A stretch of DNA of 64,000 nucleotides from Halosegnis rubeus (GCF_009184545.1 NZ_QJOW01000001.1:496001-560000), one strand, 5' to 3'. Shown: positions 1 to 9,564, numbered from the stretch's first letter. Numbers and translations are program-made. Notes: generated from the sequence alone by a model not told the origin.

Positions 1-61
1 CGTCGAGCACCTCCTCCTCGCCGTACGACTGGTGAACGTCGGCGAACTCGAGCAGCGTCAC
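1..61 (-). CDS. amino-acid ABC transporter ATP-binding protein, N-terminal end only
   Basis: Partial gene running off the left edge. A GTG start at 61 overlaps the stop of the upstream permease gene in a GTGA arrangement. The 20 visible residues (beginning MTLLEFADVHQSYG) match the first strand of an ABC ATPase, which normally runs as L-x-F-x-x-V-x-x-x-Y-G before the Walker A region. Together with the overlapping permease this is the energising subunit of a polar amino-acid uptake system. The Walker motifs lie outside the window. Confidence 0.75.
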   Translation of the reverse strand, partial: MTLLEFADVHQSYGEEEVLD

Positions 62-735
62 CGGCCCTCACCTCCTGGAATCGCGAACCGTCGCCCGAGC
101 GCGTCGAGCGAGAGGTTCGTCGTCATCGTGAGGACGAAGTACACGGCCGAGATGGCGAGGAAGATCTCCAAGACGGCGGTGTTCCCCTGTTCGGTGAGAT
201 AGAGGTTCGTCCCGCGGGTGAGCAGCTCGCCCAGTCCGATGGCGTACGCCACGGAGGTGTCCTTCAGGACGATGGTGAACTCGTTTTGGAAGCCGGGAAT
301 CGACCGCCGAAGCGCCTGCGGGACGGTGACCCGTCGGATGGCGTCGAGCTTCGACATCCCGACCGACCGAGCCGCCTCCATCTGGCCGTCGCCGACCGAC
401 TGGAGCGCGCCGCGGAATATCTGTGACTGGTAGGCCGCGCTCCGAATCCCCAGTCCCAGCGCCGCTGCCCAGAACGCTGCTATCGTGAGCGGGAACAGGA
501 AGTAAAACGCCACGAGGATGATGACGATGGGCGTCCCGCGAACGAGGACGCCGGCGCGTTCGACGAGCCCGCGGCTGTAGCCGGAGCCGTACGTCTCGAT
601 GATGCCGGCCGGCAAGCCGAGCAGGAATCCGAGGACGACGCTCACGGCCGTCAGACAGACGGTGAACACCAGTCCCCACCCGAGGTACACCCAGTTCGCG
701 GCGATGTACTCCCACGCGCCAGACTGCAGCAGCAT
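58..735 (-). CDS. amino-acid ABC transporter permease (HisM/GlnP family)
   Basis: A 225-residue integral membrane protein of the usual size for a polar amino-acid permease. It has an N-terminal membrane helix, further hydrophobic segments, and the cytoplasmic EAA loop (EAARSVGMSKLDAIRRVTVP, about residues 120-140) that contacts the ATPase. The motif RGTPIVIILVAFYF near residue 66 is typical of HisMQ/GlnP. It would form the membrane channel with the downstream ATPase (4-bp overlap). The binding-protein gene just upstream is truncated, so this importer may lack its own substrate receptor. Substrate specificity cannot be read from the sequence. Confidence 0.9.
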   Translation of the reverse strand: MLLQSGAWEYIAANWVYLGWGLVFTVCLTAVSVVLGFLLGLPAGIIETYGSGYSRGLVERAGVLVRGTPIVIILVAFYFLFPLTIAAFWAAALGLGIRSAAYQSQIFRGALQSVGDGQMEAARSVGMSKLDAIRRVTVPQALRRSIPGFQNEFTIVLKDTSVAYAIGLGELLTRGTNLYLTEQGNTAVLEIFLAISAVYFVLTMTTNLSLDALGRRFAIPGGEGR

Positions 736-1142
736 TAGCTACCGAACCACTCTGCGGTCAGGTCCTCGTAGGTGCCGTCGTCGCGGACGGTCTGGAGTCC
801 CTCGTTGACGGCCGTCGTGAGGTCGTCGTCGTCCGTCCGCATCCCGAAGCCGTACTGCTCGTTCGTCTCGTAGATGAACGCCACCTCGACGGGTCGCTGA
901 TTGGCGAACGTGTCGCCTACCGGCTCGTCGATGACGATGGCGTCGATGTTGCCGTTCTCCAGGTCCTCGACCGCGAGCACGTAGTTGTCGTAGCTCGTGT
1001 AGTTCGACTCCTCGAGTTCGCCGTTGGCGATGAGCTCGTCCTGGATGGTCTCCTCACCGGTCGTCCCGGACTGTGCGCCCACCGGGCGGCCCGAGAGATC
1101 GCCGAGCTCCGACGCGGTGGACCGCTCGCCCTCGCTCGCGGA
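735..1142 (-). pseudogene. truncated amino-acid ABC transporter substrate-binding protein (C-terminal half)
   Basis: The open frame starts immediately after the maeB stop codon and in the same frame. It encodes about 135 residues that match only the second half of a family-3 solute-binding protein: ELGDLSGRPVGAQSGTTGE at the hinge and lobe 2, then the return strand (YGFGMRTDDDDLTTAVNEGL) and the conserved C-terminal helix ending in DLTAEWFGS. Full-length relatives have roughly 250-280 residues. The lipoprotein signal and lobe 1 are absent, and no start with upstream signals is visible; a GTG at 1082 is the only candidate I see. The stop overlaps the permease start by one base. A deletion that fused this gene behind maeB is the simplest explanation. 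Confidence 0.8.
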
Positions 1143-3389
1143 CTACTCTTCTTCCTGTGCGTCGACGACCGCCACGCCGGCGAGGTTGACGATGTCTTTG
1201 ACCTCGTCGCCGCGCTGGAGGACGTGGACCGGCTTGTCCATTCCGACGAGCATCGGACCGATGGCCTCCGCGCCGCCGAGCCGCTGGAGCAGCTTGTACG
1301 CGATGTTGCCGGCTTCCAGGTTCGGGAATACGAGCACGTTCGCCGGCTCGTCGAGGTCGGTGAACTCGTAGGTGTCTTCGAGCATCTCGCTGACGACGGC
1401 GGTATCTGCCTGCATCTCCCCGTCGACCGGGAAGTCGACGCTCGCGTCTGCACGGAGCGCGTCGGCGGCGTCGCGAATCCGTGCGGTCGCCTCGTTGCGG
1501 ACGGAACCGAAGTCGGAGTACGACAGCAGGGCCGCACGCGGCTCAACGTTGAACCGTCGAGCGAGTTCGGCAGTGCGTTTCGTCACTTCCTGAAGCACTG
1601 CGGTATCGGGGTCCTGATTGACCGTCGTGTCCGCACAGAACATGACGCGGTCTTTGAACGTGAGCATGTAGACGCCGGCGGCGTACTCCGCGCTGTCTGC
1701 CGTCCCGACGACCTGCAACGGCGCGCGAAGTGCCTCGGGGTAGTGGTGCATCAGCCCCGTCAACATCGCGTCGGCGTCGCCCATCTCCACCATCGTGCTA
1801 CCGAGGTAGTTGCCGTCTTTGATGAGTTCGCCGGCCTCTCGCCGAGTGATTCCCTTCCGCTGGCGAAGCTCGTGGAGGCGGTCGGCGTAGGGCGCGAGGT
1901 CGTGAGCGTCGGGGTCGACGATCTCCGGATCGAACTCCAGCCCGAGGTCGGCCGCAGTGCGACGGATCTCCTCGGCGTCGCCGATGAGCACCGGCTCGGC
2001 GATGCCCTGTTCGAGCAGCTGGTAGGCCGCGCGGATGATCTTCTCGTCGCCGCCCTCGGCGAGCACGACGCGCTTGGGGTCGGCCTTCGCCTTGTTGAGG
2101 ACGACGCGCATCATCTCACGTCCCTTCCCGAGGCGGGCCTCCAACTGCTCGCTGTAGCTGTCGAGGTCGAGGTCCTGTCTGGCTGCGCCCGACTCGATGG
2201 CCGCCTCAGCGACGGCCGGGGCGACTTCGAACAGGACACGTGGGTCGAGCGGCTTCGGAATCACGTAGTTCGGCCCGTAGCGAAGCGGCTCGTCGCCGTA
2301 CGCCTTCACGACGGCGTCGGGTACGTCCTGTCGAGCCAGCTCCGCGAGCGCTTCCGCGGCGGCGCGCTTCATCGGTTCGTTGATGTCGGTTGCGCGCACG
2401 TCGAGCGCGCCCCGGAACAGGAACGGGAACCCGAGCACGTTGTTCACCTGATTCGGGTAATCCGACCGGCCCGTCGCCATGATGACGGTGTCGTCGCGGG
2501 CGTTCTTGGCCTCCTCGTAGCCGATTTCGGGGTCGGGATTCGCCATCGCGAACACGGCCGGGTCGGCGGCCATCGACTGGACCATCTCCTCGGAGACGAT
2601 GCCGCCGACGGAGAGCCCGACGAACACGTCGGCCCCCGCCATCGCCCCGGCGAGGTCCTCGGCGTCGGTCTCGTTGGCGAACTCCTGTTTGTACTCGTTC
2701 ACGTCGTCGCGGTCGGGCGTAATCGGGCCGGAGGAGTCACACATCACGATGTTCTCCTTGCGTGCGCCCAGCGAGACGTAGAAGCGAGCGGTCGCGATAG
2801 CCGACGCGCCCGCTCCCGAAAAGACGATATTCAACTCGGAGATGTCCTTTCCGGTCACGTCACAGACGTTCAACAGGGCCGCCCCGGAGATGATGGCCGT
2901 GCCGTGTTGGTCGTCGTGGAAGACGGGGATATCCATCCGCTCGCGGAGCTCCTCCTCGATTTCGAAGCAGTCGGGCGCGGAGATGTCCTCGAGGTTGATG
3001 CCGCCGAACGTCGGCTCCATCGCGGCGACGCTCGTGATGATGTCCTGTGGGTCGTCCTGGTCGAGTTCGATGTCGAACACGTCGATGTCGGCGAATCGCT
3101 TGAACAGAACGCCCTTCCCCTCCATGACGGGTTTCGACGCCTGTGCCCCGATGTCACCCAGGCCGAGCACGGCGCTCCCGTTCGAGACGACGCCCACCAT
3201 GTTCCCTTTCGCGGTGTAGCGGAAGGCGTCGTCGTTGTTGGCGGCGATGTGGTTACACGGCGCGGCGACGCCCGGCGAGTAGGCCAGCGAGAGGTCTCGC
3301 TGGGTGTTCGTCGGCTTCGTCGTCGAAATCTCCACCTTGCCGGGCGGCTCCGACTCGTGATACTCCAACGCGTCCTCGTCTAATCCCAT
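1143..3389 (-). CDS. maeB: NADP-dependent malic enzyme with C-terminal phosphotransacetylase-like domain
   Basis: 748 residues from the ATG at 3389; a longer upstream frame exists but its N-terminal part is not protein-like. Residues 1 to about 410 are the malic enzyme domain: the N-terminal [12 protein letters not shown], the catalytic region [19 protein letters not shown], and the nucleotide-binding fold with [15 protein letters not shown]. The remainder is a phosphate acetyl/butyryl-transferase-like domain, as in MaeB hybrid enzymes, where it is usually regulatory (acetyl-CoA sensing) and not catalytic. The enzyme converts malate to pyruvate and CO2 with reduction of NADP. Its stop TAG is followed in frame by the truncated binding-protein gene. 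Confidence 0.95.
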   Translation of the reverse strand: MGLDEDALEYHESEPPGKVEISTTKPTNTQRDLSLAYSPGVAAPCNHIAANNDDAFRYTAKGNMVGVVSNGSAVLGLGDIGAQASKPVMEGKGVLFKRFADIDVFDIELDQDDPQDIITSVAAMEPTFGGINLEDISAPDCFEIEEELRERMDIPVFHDDQHGTAIISGAALLNVCDVTGKDISELNIVFSGAGASAIATARFYVSLGARKENIVMCDSSGPITPDRDDVNEYKQEFANETDAEDLAGAMAGADVFVGLSVGGIVSEEMVQSMAADPAVFAMANPDPEIGYEEAKNARDDTVIMATGRSDYPNQVNNVLGFPFLFRGALDVRATDINEPMKRAAAEALAELARQDVPDAVVKAYGDEPLRYGPNYVIPKPLDPRVLFEVAPAVAEAAIESGAARQDLDLDSYSEQLEARLGKGREMMRVVLNKAKADPKRVVLAEGGDEKIIRAAYQLLEQGIAEPVLIGDAEEIRRTAADLGLEFDPEIVDPDAHDLAPYADRLHELRQRKGITRREAGELIKDGNYLGSTMVEMGDADAMLTGLMHHYPEALRAPLQVVGTADSAEYAAGVYMLTFKDRVMFCADTTVNQDPDTAVLQEVTKRTAELARRFNVEPRAALLSYSDFGSVRNEATARIRDAADALRADASVDFPVDGEMQADTAVVSEMLEDTYEFTDLDEPANVLVFPNLEAGNIAYKLLQRLGGAEAIGPMLVGMDKPVHVLQRGDEVKDIVNLAGVAVVDAQEEE

Positions 3390-3496
3390 GACACTCCCCC
3401 GCGTGGGGGCCTCAAAAATCCACCCGAAGCGGCATTCGTCAGGCGTCGAATCTCCCCGAGCGCGCCGGTTAAGTTTCCGCGGGCCTGACAACAGGT

Positions 3497-4294
3497 ATGC
3501 GATTCCGGAGACTCGCCGCGGGGACGGCGGTGCTCGTCGGGGTGACGATGGCGTTGGGAATCTTCACGGCGGCCGCTGGTGCCGGACTCACCTGCCAGAT
3601 GCGGTGGCCGCTGTGTGACGGGCCGCTCGGCGGGCTGTTTCCGGCGAACTGGCCGAGCTTTATCGAGTGGTTCCACCGGCTCATCGCGGGCGCGACCGGA
3701 CTGCCCGTACTCGCGACCGCGGTCCAGTCGTGGCGGACCGACCAGTCTTCGCGCGTCCGCTACGCCAGCACTGCCGTCCTCGCTATCCTCCCGATACAGG
3801 TCGTGCTCGGTGCGCTGACGGTGACCCAGTACGGAATCGCCGTGCTGTTTGCCCACTTCGCGACGCCGGTCCTCCTGTTTACGCTCTCGACGCTGACGGC
3901 CGCGTGGACCTACGAGTCGCAGGTCTCTCCCGTCACCGGTCGCCGTGTCGCGCTGCTCGCGCTTCCGTTCCTCGCGCTCGCCACGCTGCTCTCGCCGCGG
4001 TTCCTCGTCACGTTCACCGCACCGATTCAGGTGGTGTACAACGGACTGTTGCTCGCTGCCCTCGCCGGACTGCTCGCCGCGGCGGTCTGGATGGACGACC
4101 AGCGCGCGACGCAGTTCGCCACGGTCGGTTCGCTGCTCTCGGCCGCGATTCTCATCGTCGGCCGCCGCGCGTACGGTGACGCCATCGTCTATCTCATCGT
4201 CGTCGGACTGGTGGTCGTGTTCGGCTGTACGCTCCTCGCGGCCCGCGTCGGCGATACGGACCGACTGAGCCGGCGGCTCACGGAAACGAGTTAA
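3497..4294 (+). CDS. ctaA: haem A synthase-like protein (CtaA/COX15 family)
   Basis: 265 residues with about eight hydrophobic segments. The extracellular cysteine pair typical of CtaA appears as CQMRWPLCDG (residues 33-42). Histidines that could bind haem follow, in EWFHRLIAGATG and in LFAHFATPVLL. CtaA oxidises haem O to haem A for cytochrome oxidase. It is divergent from maeB and is followed by a perfect hairpin. No cytochrome oxidase genes are visible nearby, so the role rests on the family match. Confidence 0.85.
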   Translation: MRFRRLAAGTAVLVGVTMALGIFTAAAGAGLTCQMRWPLCDGPLGGLFPANWPSFIEWFHRLIAGATGLPVLATAVQSWRTDQSSRVRYASTAVLAILPIQVVLGALTVTQYGIAVLFAHFATPVLLFTLSTLTAAWTYESQVSPVTGRRVALLALPFLALATLLSPRFLVTFTAPIQVVYNGLLLAALAGLLAAAVWMDDQRATQFATVGSLLSAAILIVGRRAYGDAIVYLIVVGLVVVFGCTLLAARVGDTDRLSRRLTETS

Positions 4295-4302
4295 GAGAGA
4301 AC

Positions 4303-4323
4303 CTCGGCGGAGCTTCCGCCGAG
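4303..4323 (+). terminator. hairpin after ctaA
   Basis: Perfect 8-bp inverted repeat CTCGGCGG / CCGCCGAG with a 5-base loop, nine bases after the ctaA stop. There is no following T-run, so a role in termination or 3'-end stability is only inferred. Confidence 0.4.
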
Positions 4324-4481
4324 ATTCGCGGGTGCGTCCCCAGAGCCACGGTGATACCCGTCACCCCCCAGCAACGGGTATCGGAACGGCACCGGCAGGA
4401 CAGCCATGCGCCGTCTTGTGGCGTTTAGGACAAGCGTCGGAACGGTATTGAGCGGCGTGCCTACGTGCTTAGAGACGCCCA

Positions 4482-4492
4482 GTATTTATATA
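4482..4492 (+). promoter_or_regulatory. TATA box of the pterin dehydratase gene
   Basis: The A/T-only stretch GTATTTATATA, centred about 27 bases upstream of the ATG at 4514, is a canonical haloarchaeal TATA box. It predicts a transcript starting at or very near the start codon (leaderless) and supports choosing the 4514 ATG over upstream starts. Confidence 0.65.
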
Positions 4493-4513
4493 CTCACTCG
4501 CCGTTCTATACGT

Positions 4514-4792
4514 ATGGTAGAGCCGCTGTCTTCCGACGAAATCGACACACAGCTCCCCAACGAGTGGTCTCGTGAGGGTGACGAAATTGTCCGTCGCTTC
4601 GAGTTCGACAGCTACCTCGCCGGCGTCGGTTTCGCCGGCGGTGCTGGCGGGCTCGCGGAGGAGGCGTTCCACCACCCCACGATCACCATCGAGTGGCGCG
4701 AGGTCGAGGTGCGGTTGACCACCCACGACGCCGGTGGCATCACGAAAAAGGATATCGAGCTCGCACAGCGACTGGACGAACTGTACGAGTAA
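4514..4792 (+). CDS. 4a-hydroxytetrahydrobiopterin dehydratase (pterin-4a-carbinolamine dehydratase)
   Basis: 92 residues, the normal size for the PCD/DCoH family. The active-site signature HHPTITIEW is followed by VRLTTHDAGGITKKDIELA, matching the family pattern H-H-P ... L-T-T-H-D-x-G-G-[LI]-T-x-x-D. The enzyme dehydrates 4a-hydroxy-tetrahydropterin formed by aromatic amino-acid hydroxylases; in archaea its physiological partner is often unknown. The start is set by the TATA box about 27 bases upstream. Confidence 0.92.
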   Translation: MVEPLSSDEIDTQLPNEWSREGDEIVRRFEFDSYLAGVGFAGGAGGLAEEAFHHPTITIEWREVEVRLTTHDAGGITKKDIELAQRLDELYE

Positions 4793-4944
4793 GCCTCGAA
4801 ACCACCTTACTTCTCGACGTGCTATGACGGCCGTGCGGCGATGACGATACCGATACCCCCGCTCTGAGCCCCTTGTGACGACGGTGACACCCGAGCCGCA
4901 CACGCCCGACGCAAGACACTTACTCTCGAGCGCGTAGCGTCTGT

Positions 4945-5595
4945 ATGCTCCGTGGCGACGCGTACGACTACTGGCTCCTCGATTTAGACGGCACTCTCGT
5001 CGACGTGGAGGAGGGGTACATCCACGACGTGTTCGACGCCATCGGCGACCGACTCGGCTACGACTTCTCACAGGAGCAGGCGCAGATCCTCTGGCACGGG
5101 CTGGGCGGCTTCCGCAACGACCAACTGGCCCGGTGGAACATCGACCCCGACGCGTTCTGGGAGGCGTTTCACGCCGTTGAGGACGGGCAACGCCGCGCGG
5201 AACACACCTTCCTCTACTCCGACGCCGAGCACTTTGCCGACTACGACGGCCCGCTCGGGCTCATCACCCACTCCCAGCCGAGTCTCGCGAACCCGACGCT
5301 CGACCACCTCGACATCCGCGACTGGTTCGACACCGTAGTCTGTTGTTCGGACGATATCGGCTGGAAACCCGATCCTGCGCCCGTCGAGCGCGTGCTTTCC
5401 GACCTCGACGTAGAGAAGTCGGACGCGGGCGTGCTCGCCGGTGACGGCGCGACCGATATCGGCGCGGCGTGGAACACCGGACTCGACGGCATCCACGTCG
5501 AACGCCACGGCCACGACCGCCGCGGCATGTGCGTGCGCGGCGACTACCGCGTCTCCGACTTCGACGAACTGTTCGGCGCGTCCACACGCTCGTAG
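4945..5595 (+). CDS. HAD-superfamily hydrolase
   Basis: 216 residues with the HAD motifs in order: motif I LLDLDGTLVD (nucleophile Asp near residue 13), motif II threonine in GLITHSQPS, motif III lysine in DIGWKPDPAPVERVL, and motif IV GDGATDIGAAWNTG. This is the phosphoglycolate-phosphatase-like layout, so a small phosphoester is the likely substrate, but it cannot be named. Its 3' end overlaps the convergent moeA-type gene by 52 bp. Confidence 0.85.
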   Translation: MLRGDAYDYWLLDLDGTLVDVEEGYIHDVFDAIGDRLGYDFSQEQAQILWHGLGGFRNDQLARWNIDPDAFWEAFHAVEDGQRRAEHTFLYSDAEHFADYDGPLGLITHSQPSLANPTLDHLDIRDWFDTVVCCSDDIGWKPDPAPVERVLSDLDVEKSDAGVLAGDGATDIGAAWNTGLDGIHVERHGHDRRGMCVRGDYRVSDFDELFGASTRS

Positions 5596-7415
5596 CCCGC
5601 CAGCCCCTCGACCGATAGCCCACTGACCGCGTCTTCCAGCCGTGCTACCGCTGATTTCTCTGTCCGCGAAGGATTCACTACAACGTGCAGCCGCTGTGTT
5701 CCGAGCGGGACGAAGCCGAGGCCCACCCGCTCTGCCGTCGCGCGGAGTCCGACGCCCACGTCGGCCCGGCCGTCGATCACCTGCCGGGCCGGTGACTCGA
5801 CTCCCGGGCCGGTCGCGCCTACCGGCGCGTCGTCGGCCAGCGTCTCGAACGCGGCGTGCAGCCCCGTTCCCGACGCCTGTCTCACGAGTCGCACCTCGTC
5901 AGTCAGGTCGCCGATGTCGGTCACGTCCGCTGGATTCCCACGCGGGACCACCAGCCCCCACTCGCGGCTCCACGCGCCCATCGTCTCCCCTCCGGTGTCC
6001 TCCTCACTCGTGACGAGGAAATCCGGCACGTCGTCGCTGAGCCACGACCGGGCCGCCTGCTCGCCGCGCGCGAGATACCGAGGCGGCCGGCCGCGGTCGG
6101 GAGACACTGAATCGAGCAGTCGCGACACGCCCGGCCCGCTCGCGCCCATCCCCAACAGCGCCGGCGGGCGCACGTCTGGCGAGAACAGCTCGACGGTGAC
6201 GGACTCGCCGGCCGCGAGATACTGTGTCTCAGGAGCCATCGCCACGACGCCGTCGGCGTCCGTCAGCGAGGTGGTCGCCCCCGACCCCTTGTCGACGGGG
6301 TAGACGAGCCGGTCACCGCCGCCGTCGGTCGTGACGCCCACGGGAACGTATCGGAGCCGCCCCGGCTCGAACCGCTCCTCGACGGCCATCTCACCGGCGA
6401 GGGTGGCACGCTCCGGTTCCGGACGCCCGGCGGCCTCGCGTATCGCCGGCGCGACGAACACCCGGAACGTCGTCAGCGCGCTCACCGGGTATCCCGGTAG
6501 GCCGACGTACGCCCCCTCACCGAGTTCGCCGACGAGCAACGGCTTGCCCGGCTTGACGGCGACCCCGTGGACGAGTAGCTCGCCCGTCTCCTCGATGACG
6601 CGATACACCACGTCGACCGCACTCGCGGACGTTGACCCGGAAGAGAGCACGAGGTCACACTCCTCGCTGGCCCGTTCGAGCAGGTCGGCCATCGCGTCGA
6701 AGTCGTCGCCGACGTGCGGGTATCGCTTCGGCTCCCCGCCGGCTGCCGCGACTGCGGCGGCTATCGTCGGCGCGTTCACGTCGTGTATCTGGCCCGTGCT
6801 GCTGTCGAGCGGCTCTCCGACCGGCACCAGTTCGTCACCTGTCGAGATGATACCAACCGTCGGACGCGCCCGCACGGGGACCGACTCGATGCCCAGCGCG
6901 GCGAGCAGTCCCGTCTCGCGCGCGGTGAGTCGCGTCCCCGGCGGCAGCGCGCGATCACCGGCCGAGATGTCCGCCCCGGCGGGCATGATTCCCGACCCCG
7001 GCGTCAGAGCGGTCTGGACGAGTCTCACGTCTCCGTTCTCGTTCGTCTGTTCGACCATCACGACGGCGTCGGCTCCCGACGGCACGACCGCGCCGGTCGA
7101 AATCTGGACACACTCGCCCGGTCCGACAGTCCCGTCCGGCTCCTCGCCGGCGTGGACCGTCCCGACGGCCGGGAGCGAGACCGGATTCGTCTCGCTCGCG
7201 CCGGTCGTATCGCTCGCTCGGAGCGCGTAGCCGTCCACGCTCGCCCGGTCGAACCCCGGCACGTCGAGCGGAGCGTCGAGTCGCTCAGCGAGCACGCGCC
7301 CGCGGGCCTCGGAAAGCGGAACCTGCTTGATGCCGGGGTCGATACCCAGTCCGGCGACAATGTCTCGAAGCTCCTCGGGCGGCGTGAGCGTCCGGAACTG
7401 CTTGCGGTCGCTCAC
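5544..7415 (-). CDS. moeA: MoeA molybdopterin molybdenumtransferase fused to a PBP/LysR-substrate-binding-like domain
   Basis: 623 residues from a GTG at 7415 that overlaps the upstream moeA-like stop (GTGA). Residues 1 to about 410 are a standard MoeA: VPGFDRASVDGYALRA (the conserved S-x-D-G-Y-A), the MoCF-type SSGSTSASAVD and HGVAVKPGKPLLVG, then LPGYPVSAL. The C-terminal 200 residues are a periplasmic-binding-protein-like domain of the type fused to MoeA in archaea, perhaps a molybdate or cofactor sensor. The enzyme inserts molybdenum or tungsten into adenylated molybdopterin. It is co-transcribed with the degenerate paralogue upstream and convergent with the HAD gene. Confidence 0.92.
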   Translation of the reverse strand: MSDRKQFRTLTPPEELRDIVAGLGIDPGIKQVPLSEARGRVLAERLDAPLDVPGFDRASVDGYALRASDTTGASETNPVSLPAVGTVHAGEEPDGTVGPGECVQISTGAVVPSGADAVVMVEQTNENGDVRLVQTALTPGSGIMPAGADISAGDRALPPGTRLTARETGLLAALGIESVPVRARPTVGIISTGDELVPVGEPLDSSTGQIHDVNAPTIAAAVAAAGGEPKRYPHVGDDFDAMADLLERASEECDLVLSSGSTSASAVDVVYRVIEETGELLVHGVAVKPGKPLLVGELGEGAYVGLPGYPVSALTTFRVFVAPAIREAAGRPEPERATLAGEMAVEERFEPGRLRYVPVGVTTDGGGDRLVYPVDKGSGATTSLTDADGVVAMAPETQYLAAGESVTVELFSPDVRPPALLGMGASGPGVSRLLDSVSPDRGRPPRYLARGEQAARSWLSDDVPDFLVTSEEDTGGETMGAWSREWGLVVPRGNPADVTDIGDLTDEVRLVRQASGTGLHAAFETLADDAPVGATGPGVESPARQVIDGRADVGVGLRATAERVGLGFVPLGTQRLHVVVNPSRTEKSAVARLEDAVSGLSVEGLAGYERVDAPNSSSKSETR

Positions 7416-8572
7416 AGCTCCCACCGTTCGACGCTGACCGTCTCTCCGGCGTCGTACCCCTCGCTCGCATCGGGGACTGCGACCCAGCCGTCGGCGCTCG
7501 CGACGGTCGACCACTGTGTCGCCGCACCCGTCGCAATCGGGGTCGCCGTCTCGCCGTCGAGCGCTACCCGCGCGAAGGTGCGTTCGCCGGGCGCGGACGC
7601 CAGCTTCCCATCCAGTTGCGCCTCCGTCGTCGCTATCGTGGGAAGCGCGCCCCCGCCCCCGTGTTCGAGTGCGGGGCGCACGAGCTGTATCGCGGCGACG
7701 AGACTCCCGACCACCGTCCCGGGAACCGAGAGAACGGGCGTCCCCTCGATGACGCCGAGCGTCGTCGCTCGACCGGGAGCCACCGCGACGCCGTGGACGT
7801 GTCGTTCGCCGAGCGTGTCGACGACGCCGGGGACGACCGACTCGTTGCCGGCCTCCGTGCCGCCGACCGTGACGATGAGGTCACGCGTCAGGTCGCGCTG
7901 GAGCGCCGGCCGCACGGCGTATGATTCAGGGTCGACGGGGTCGCGCGCCTCCGGGTGGCCACCCCAGCGGGCAACGAGACCGGCGAGCGTCCGGCCCGTG
8001 GCGGTGACGCGCTCGGGTCGCCCGACCGGGACGACGCCGACCGTCGGCTTGACGTAGCAGGTGACGTTTCCATGGCCGGCTGTCGCGAGCGTGCCGAGGA
8101 GCGCCGGGGTCAGCCGCCCCCCCGCGGGAACGAGCAGGTCGCCGACCTCGATGTCGCTCCCTACGCCGGCGACGTGTTCACCCTCGGTGACGGGGGTCGT
8201 AATCGAGACTTCGCCGCCGGTCGTCTCGGCTGCCGCGCTCGGAACGACGGCCGTCGCGCCCTCCGGGAGTGGCTCGCCTGCCGAGACGGGCGTTGCTTCG
8301 TCTTCGTCGGGTGGGCCGGCGCTCTCGCGCAGTCGGACCGGCGTGTGCTCGCCCGCGTCGAGGGTCGCGCTCGCGTGGACAGCCACGCCCGCAGCCGTGG
8401 CTCGTTGCTCCGGTGGCGCGGGCTCGGTGGCGCGAGCGTCGCGCGCGATGACGCGCCCGTCCCCCCGAGCTAGCGGGAGCGTCGCCGTCTCCGTCGGTGC
8501 GGGGACGATATCCGCGAGGACCCGCCGGGCGTCGGCGAGCGAGGTGACGCGCTTGATTGCCGAATTGTGCAT
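7412..8572 (-). CDS. divergent MoeA paralogue (possibly non-catalytic)
   Basis: 386 residues, aligning along the whole MoeA body: DGRVIARDARA..., HGVAVAPGRATTLGVIEGTP, LSVPGTVVGSL. The D-G-Y-A active-site segment is replaced by the Ala-rich EQRATAAGVAVHA, and the catalytic loop S-G-G-x-S-x-G reads VGGTEAGNE. These losses suggest an accessory partner of the downstream intact MoeA and not a second enzyme. The ATG at 8572 is the first start that gives a MoeA-like N-terminus. The two genes form a tight operon. Confidence 0.85.
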   Translation of the reverse strand: MHNSAIKRVTSLADARRVLADIVPAPTETATLPLARGDGRVIARDARATEPAPPEQRATAAGVAVHASATLDAGEHTPVRLRESAGPPDEDEATPVSAGEPLPEGATAVVPSAAAETTGGEVSITTPVTEGEHVAGVGSDIEVGDLLVPAGGRLTPALLGTLATAGHGNVTCYVKPTVGVVPVGRPERVTATGRTLAGLVARWGGHPEARDPVDPESYAVRPALQRDLTRDLIVTVGGTEAGNESVVPGVVDTLGERHVHGVAVAPGRATTLGVIEGTPVLSVPGTVVGSLVAAIQLVRPALEHGGGGALPTIATTEAQLDGKLASAPGERTFARVALDGETATPIATGAATQWSTVASADGWVAVPDASEGYDAGETVSVERWEL

Positions 8573-8610
8573 ACCGACACACGGGGTGGCCGGCAGAAAA
8601 GTCGCTCGCG

Positions 8611-9441
8611 CTAGTCGAGCGTCGCCGCGGTGTCGATGCCGTAGACCGACTTCGGCGTCTCGACGTGTGCCTGCTCCATCGCCGCGTCGTAGCCGGCCTC
8701 GCGGAGCCACGTCATGCGCCGCGGGACGGTCTTCGGACCGAGCACCGCGCCCGGACGGTCCGGGTCGTCGATGAAATCCGTCTCCATGAGGAACGGCTCG
8801 CTCGACTCGGCCGCGGCTTCGAGCTCGTCTTTCCGGGAGATGACGCTCGCCGTCGCTCCCTCGATTGGTCCCTCGGAGTAGTGTTTGACCACCCGCTCGG
8901 CCGGCAGACCGGCGTCTGCGGCCCACGCTGCGATGTCGGGAAACGAGTCGCCACCTTCCGTGTGGAGTTGGACGGCACAGTCCCGTTCGGCACCGACCGC
9001 GAAGGCGTGACACATTACCTCGTTCGACGCCTCCCACACCGCGTCGGTCACGCCGTAGTGCGGCCGCCCGGACTTGATTGCGAGTGCCGTGCCGTCGGCG
9101 ACGTACTCGCCCGCCACGTCCAGTCCCGTCTGCATCAGGTCGCGGGCCGCTTCGGGGTCGTAGCCGCGGTCGAGCAACTGCGAGATGAGTCCGGGATGAA
9201 CGCCGAGGACCGGCCACGCGCGACCGGGGAGCTTCTCGCTCGCGCGTTCGGTCACCTCGACCGTGAGGTCGAACGTCTCCCGAAATCCGTCCTCACCGTC
9301 GACCTCGCCGACGAGGTGCCACGACGGCTTGTTGAGGACGAGCAAGTGGGTGCCGCCGGCGTTGGCGAAATCGTCCACCGCGTCGGCCCCTCGTCCGTTC
9401 ACCGGGTCGAGATGGAGATGATTGTCGAGAATCGGTTGCAC
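8611..9441 (-). CDS. TatD-related metal-dependent hydrolase
   Basis: 276 residues from a GTG at 9441. The N-terminal metal-binding signature DNHLHLD lies at residues 6-12, followed by PVLGVHPGLI, a histidine in QLHTEGG, VVKHYSE, and a late aspartate in LMETDFIDD. These are the TIM-barrel amidohydrolase/TatD metal ligands in order. The family contains DNases and other hydrolases; the archaeal subgroup has no firm substrate. An in-frame start at 9522 exists, but the preceding residues do not look conserved. Confidence 0.85.
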   Translation of the reverse strand: MQPILDNHLHLDPVNGRGADAVDDFANAGGTHLLVLNKPSWHLVGEVDGEDGFRETFDLTVEVTERASEKLPGRAWPVLGVHPGLISQLLDRGYDPEAARDLMQTGLDVAGEYVADGTALAIKSGRPHYGVTDAVWEASNEVMCHAFAVGAERDCAVQLHTEGGDSFPDIAAWAADAGLPAERVVKHYSEGPIEGATASVISRKDELEAAAESSEPFLMETDFIDDPDRPGAVLGPKTVPRRMTWLREAGYDAAMEQAHVETPKSVYGIDTAATLD

Positions 9442-9564
9442 ACCGGCGCTTCGATGGCCGTCGCCGAAAACACTCCGGGTCACGACTGCGACCCGTCGCG
9501 CGAGTCTCCCGGGGTAGAACACGTGGCCAAACGCATATACCGATTCGTCGTGTCCACACGCCGT

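Noticed and set aside
1224-3383. A 719-residue open frame antisense to maeB.
   Set aside because: It is the mirror frame of a highly GC-rich gene; its composition (Arg/Val/Asp/His-rich) has no family resemblance and maeB is unambiguous.
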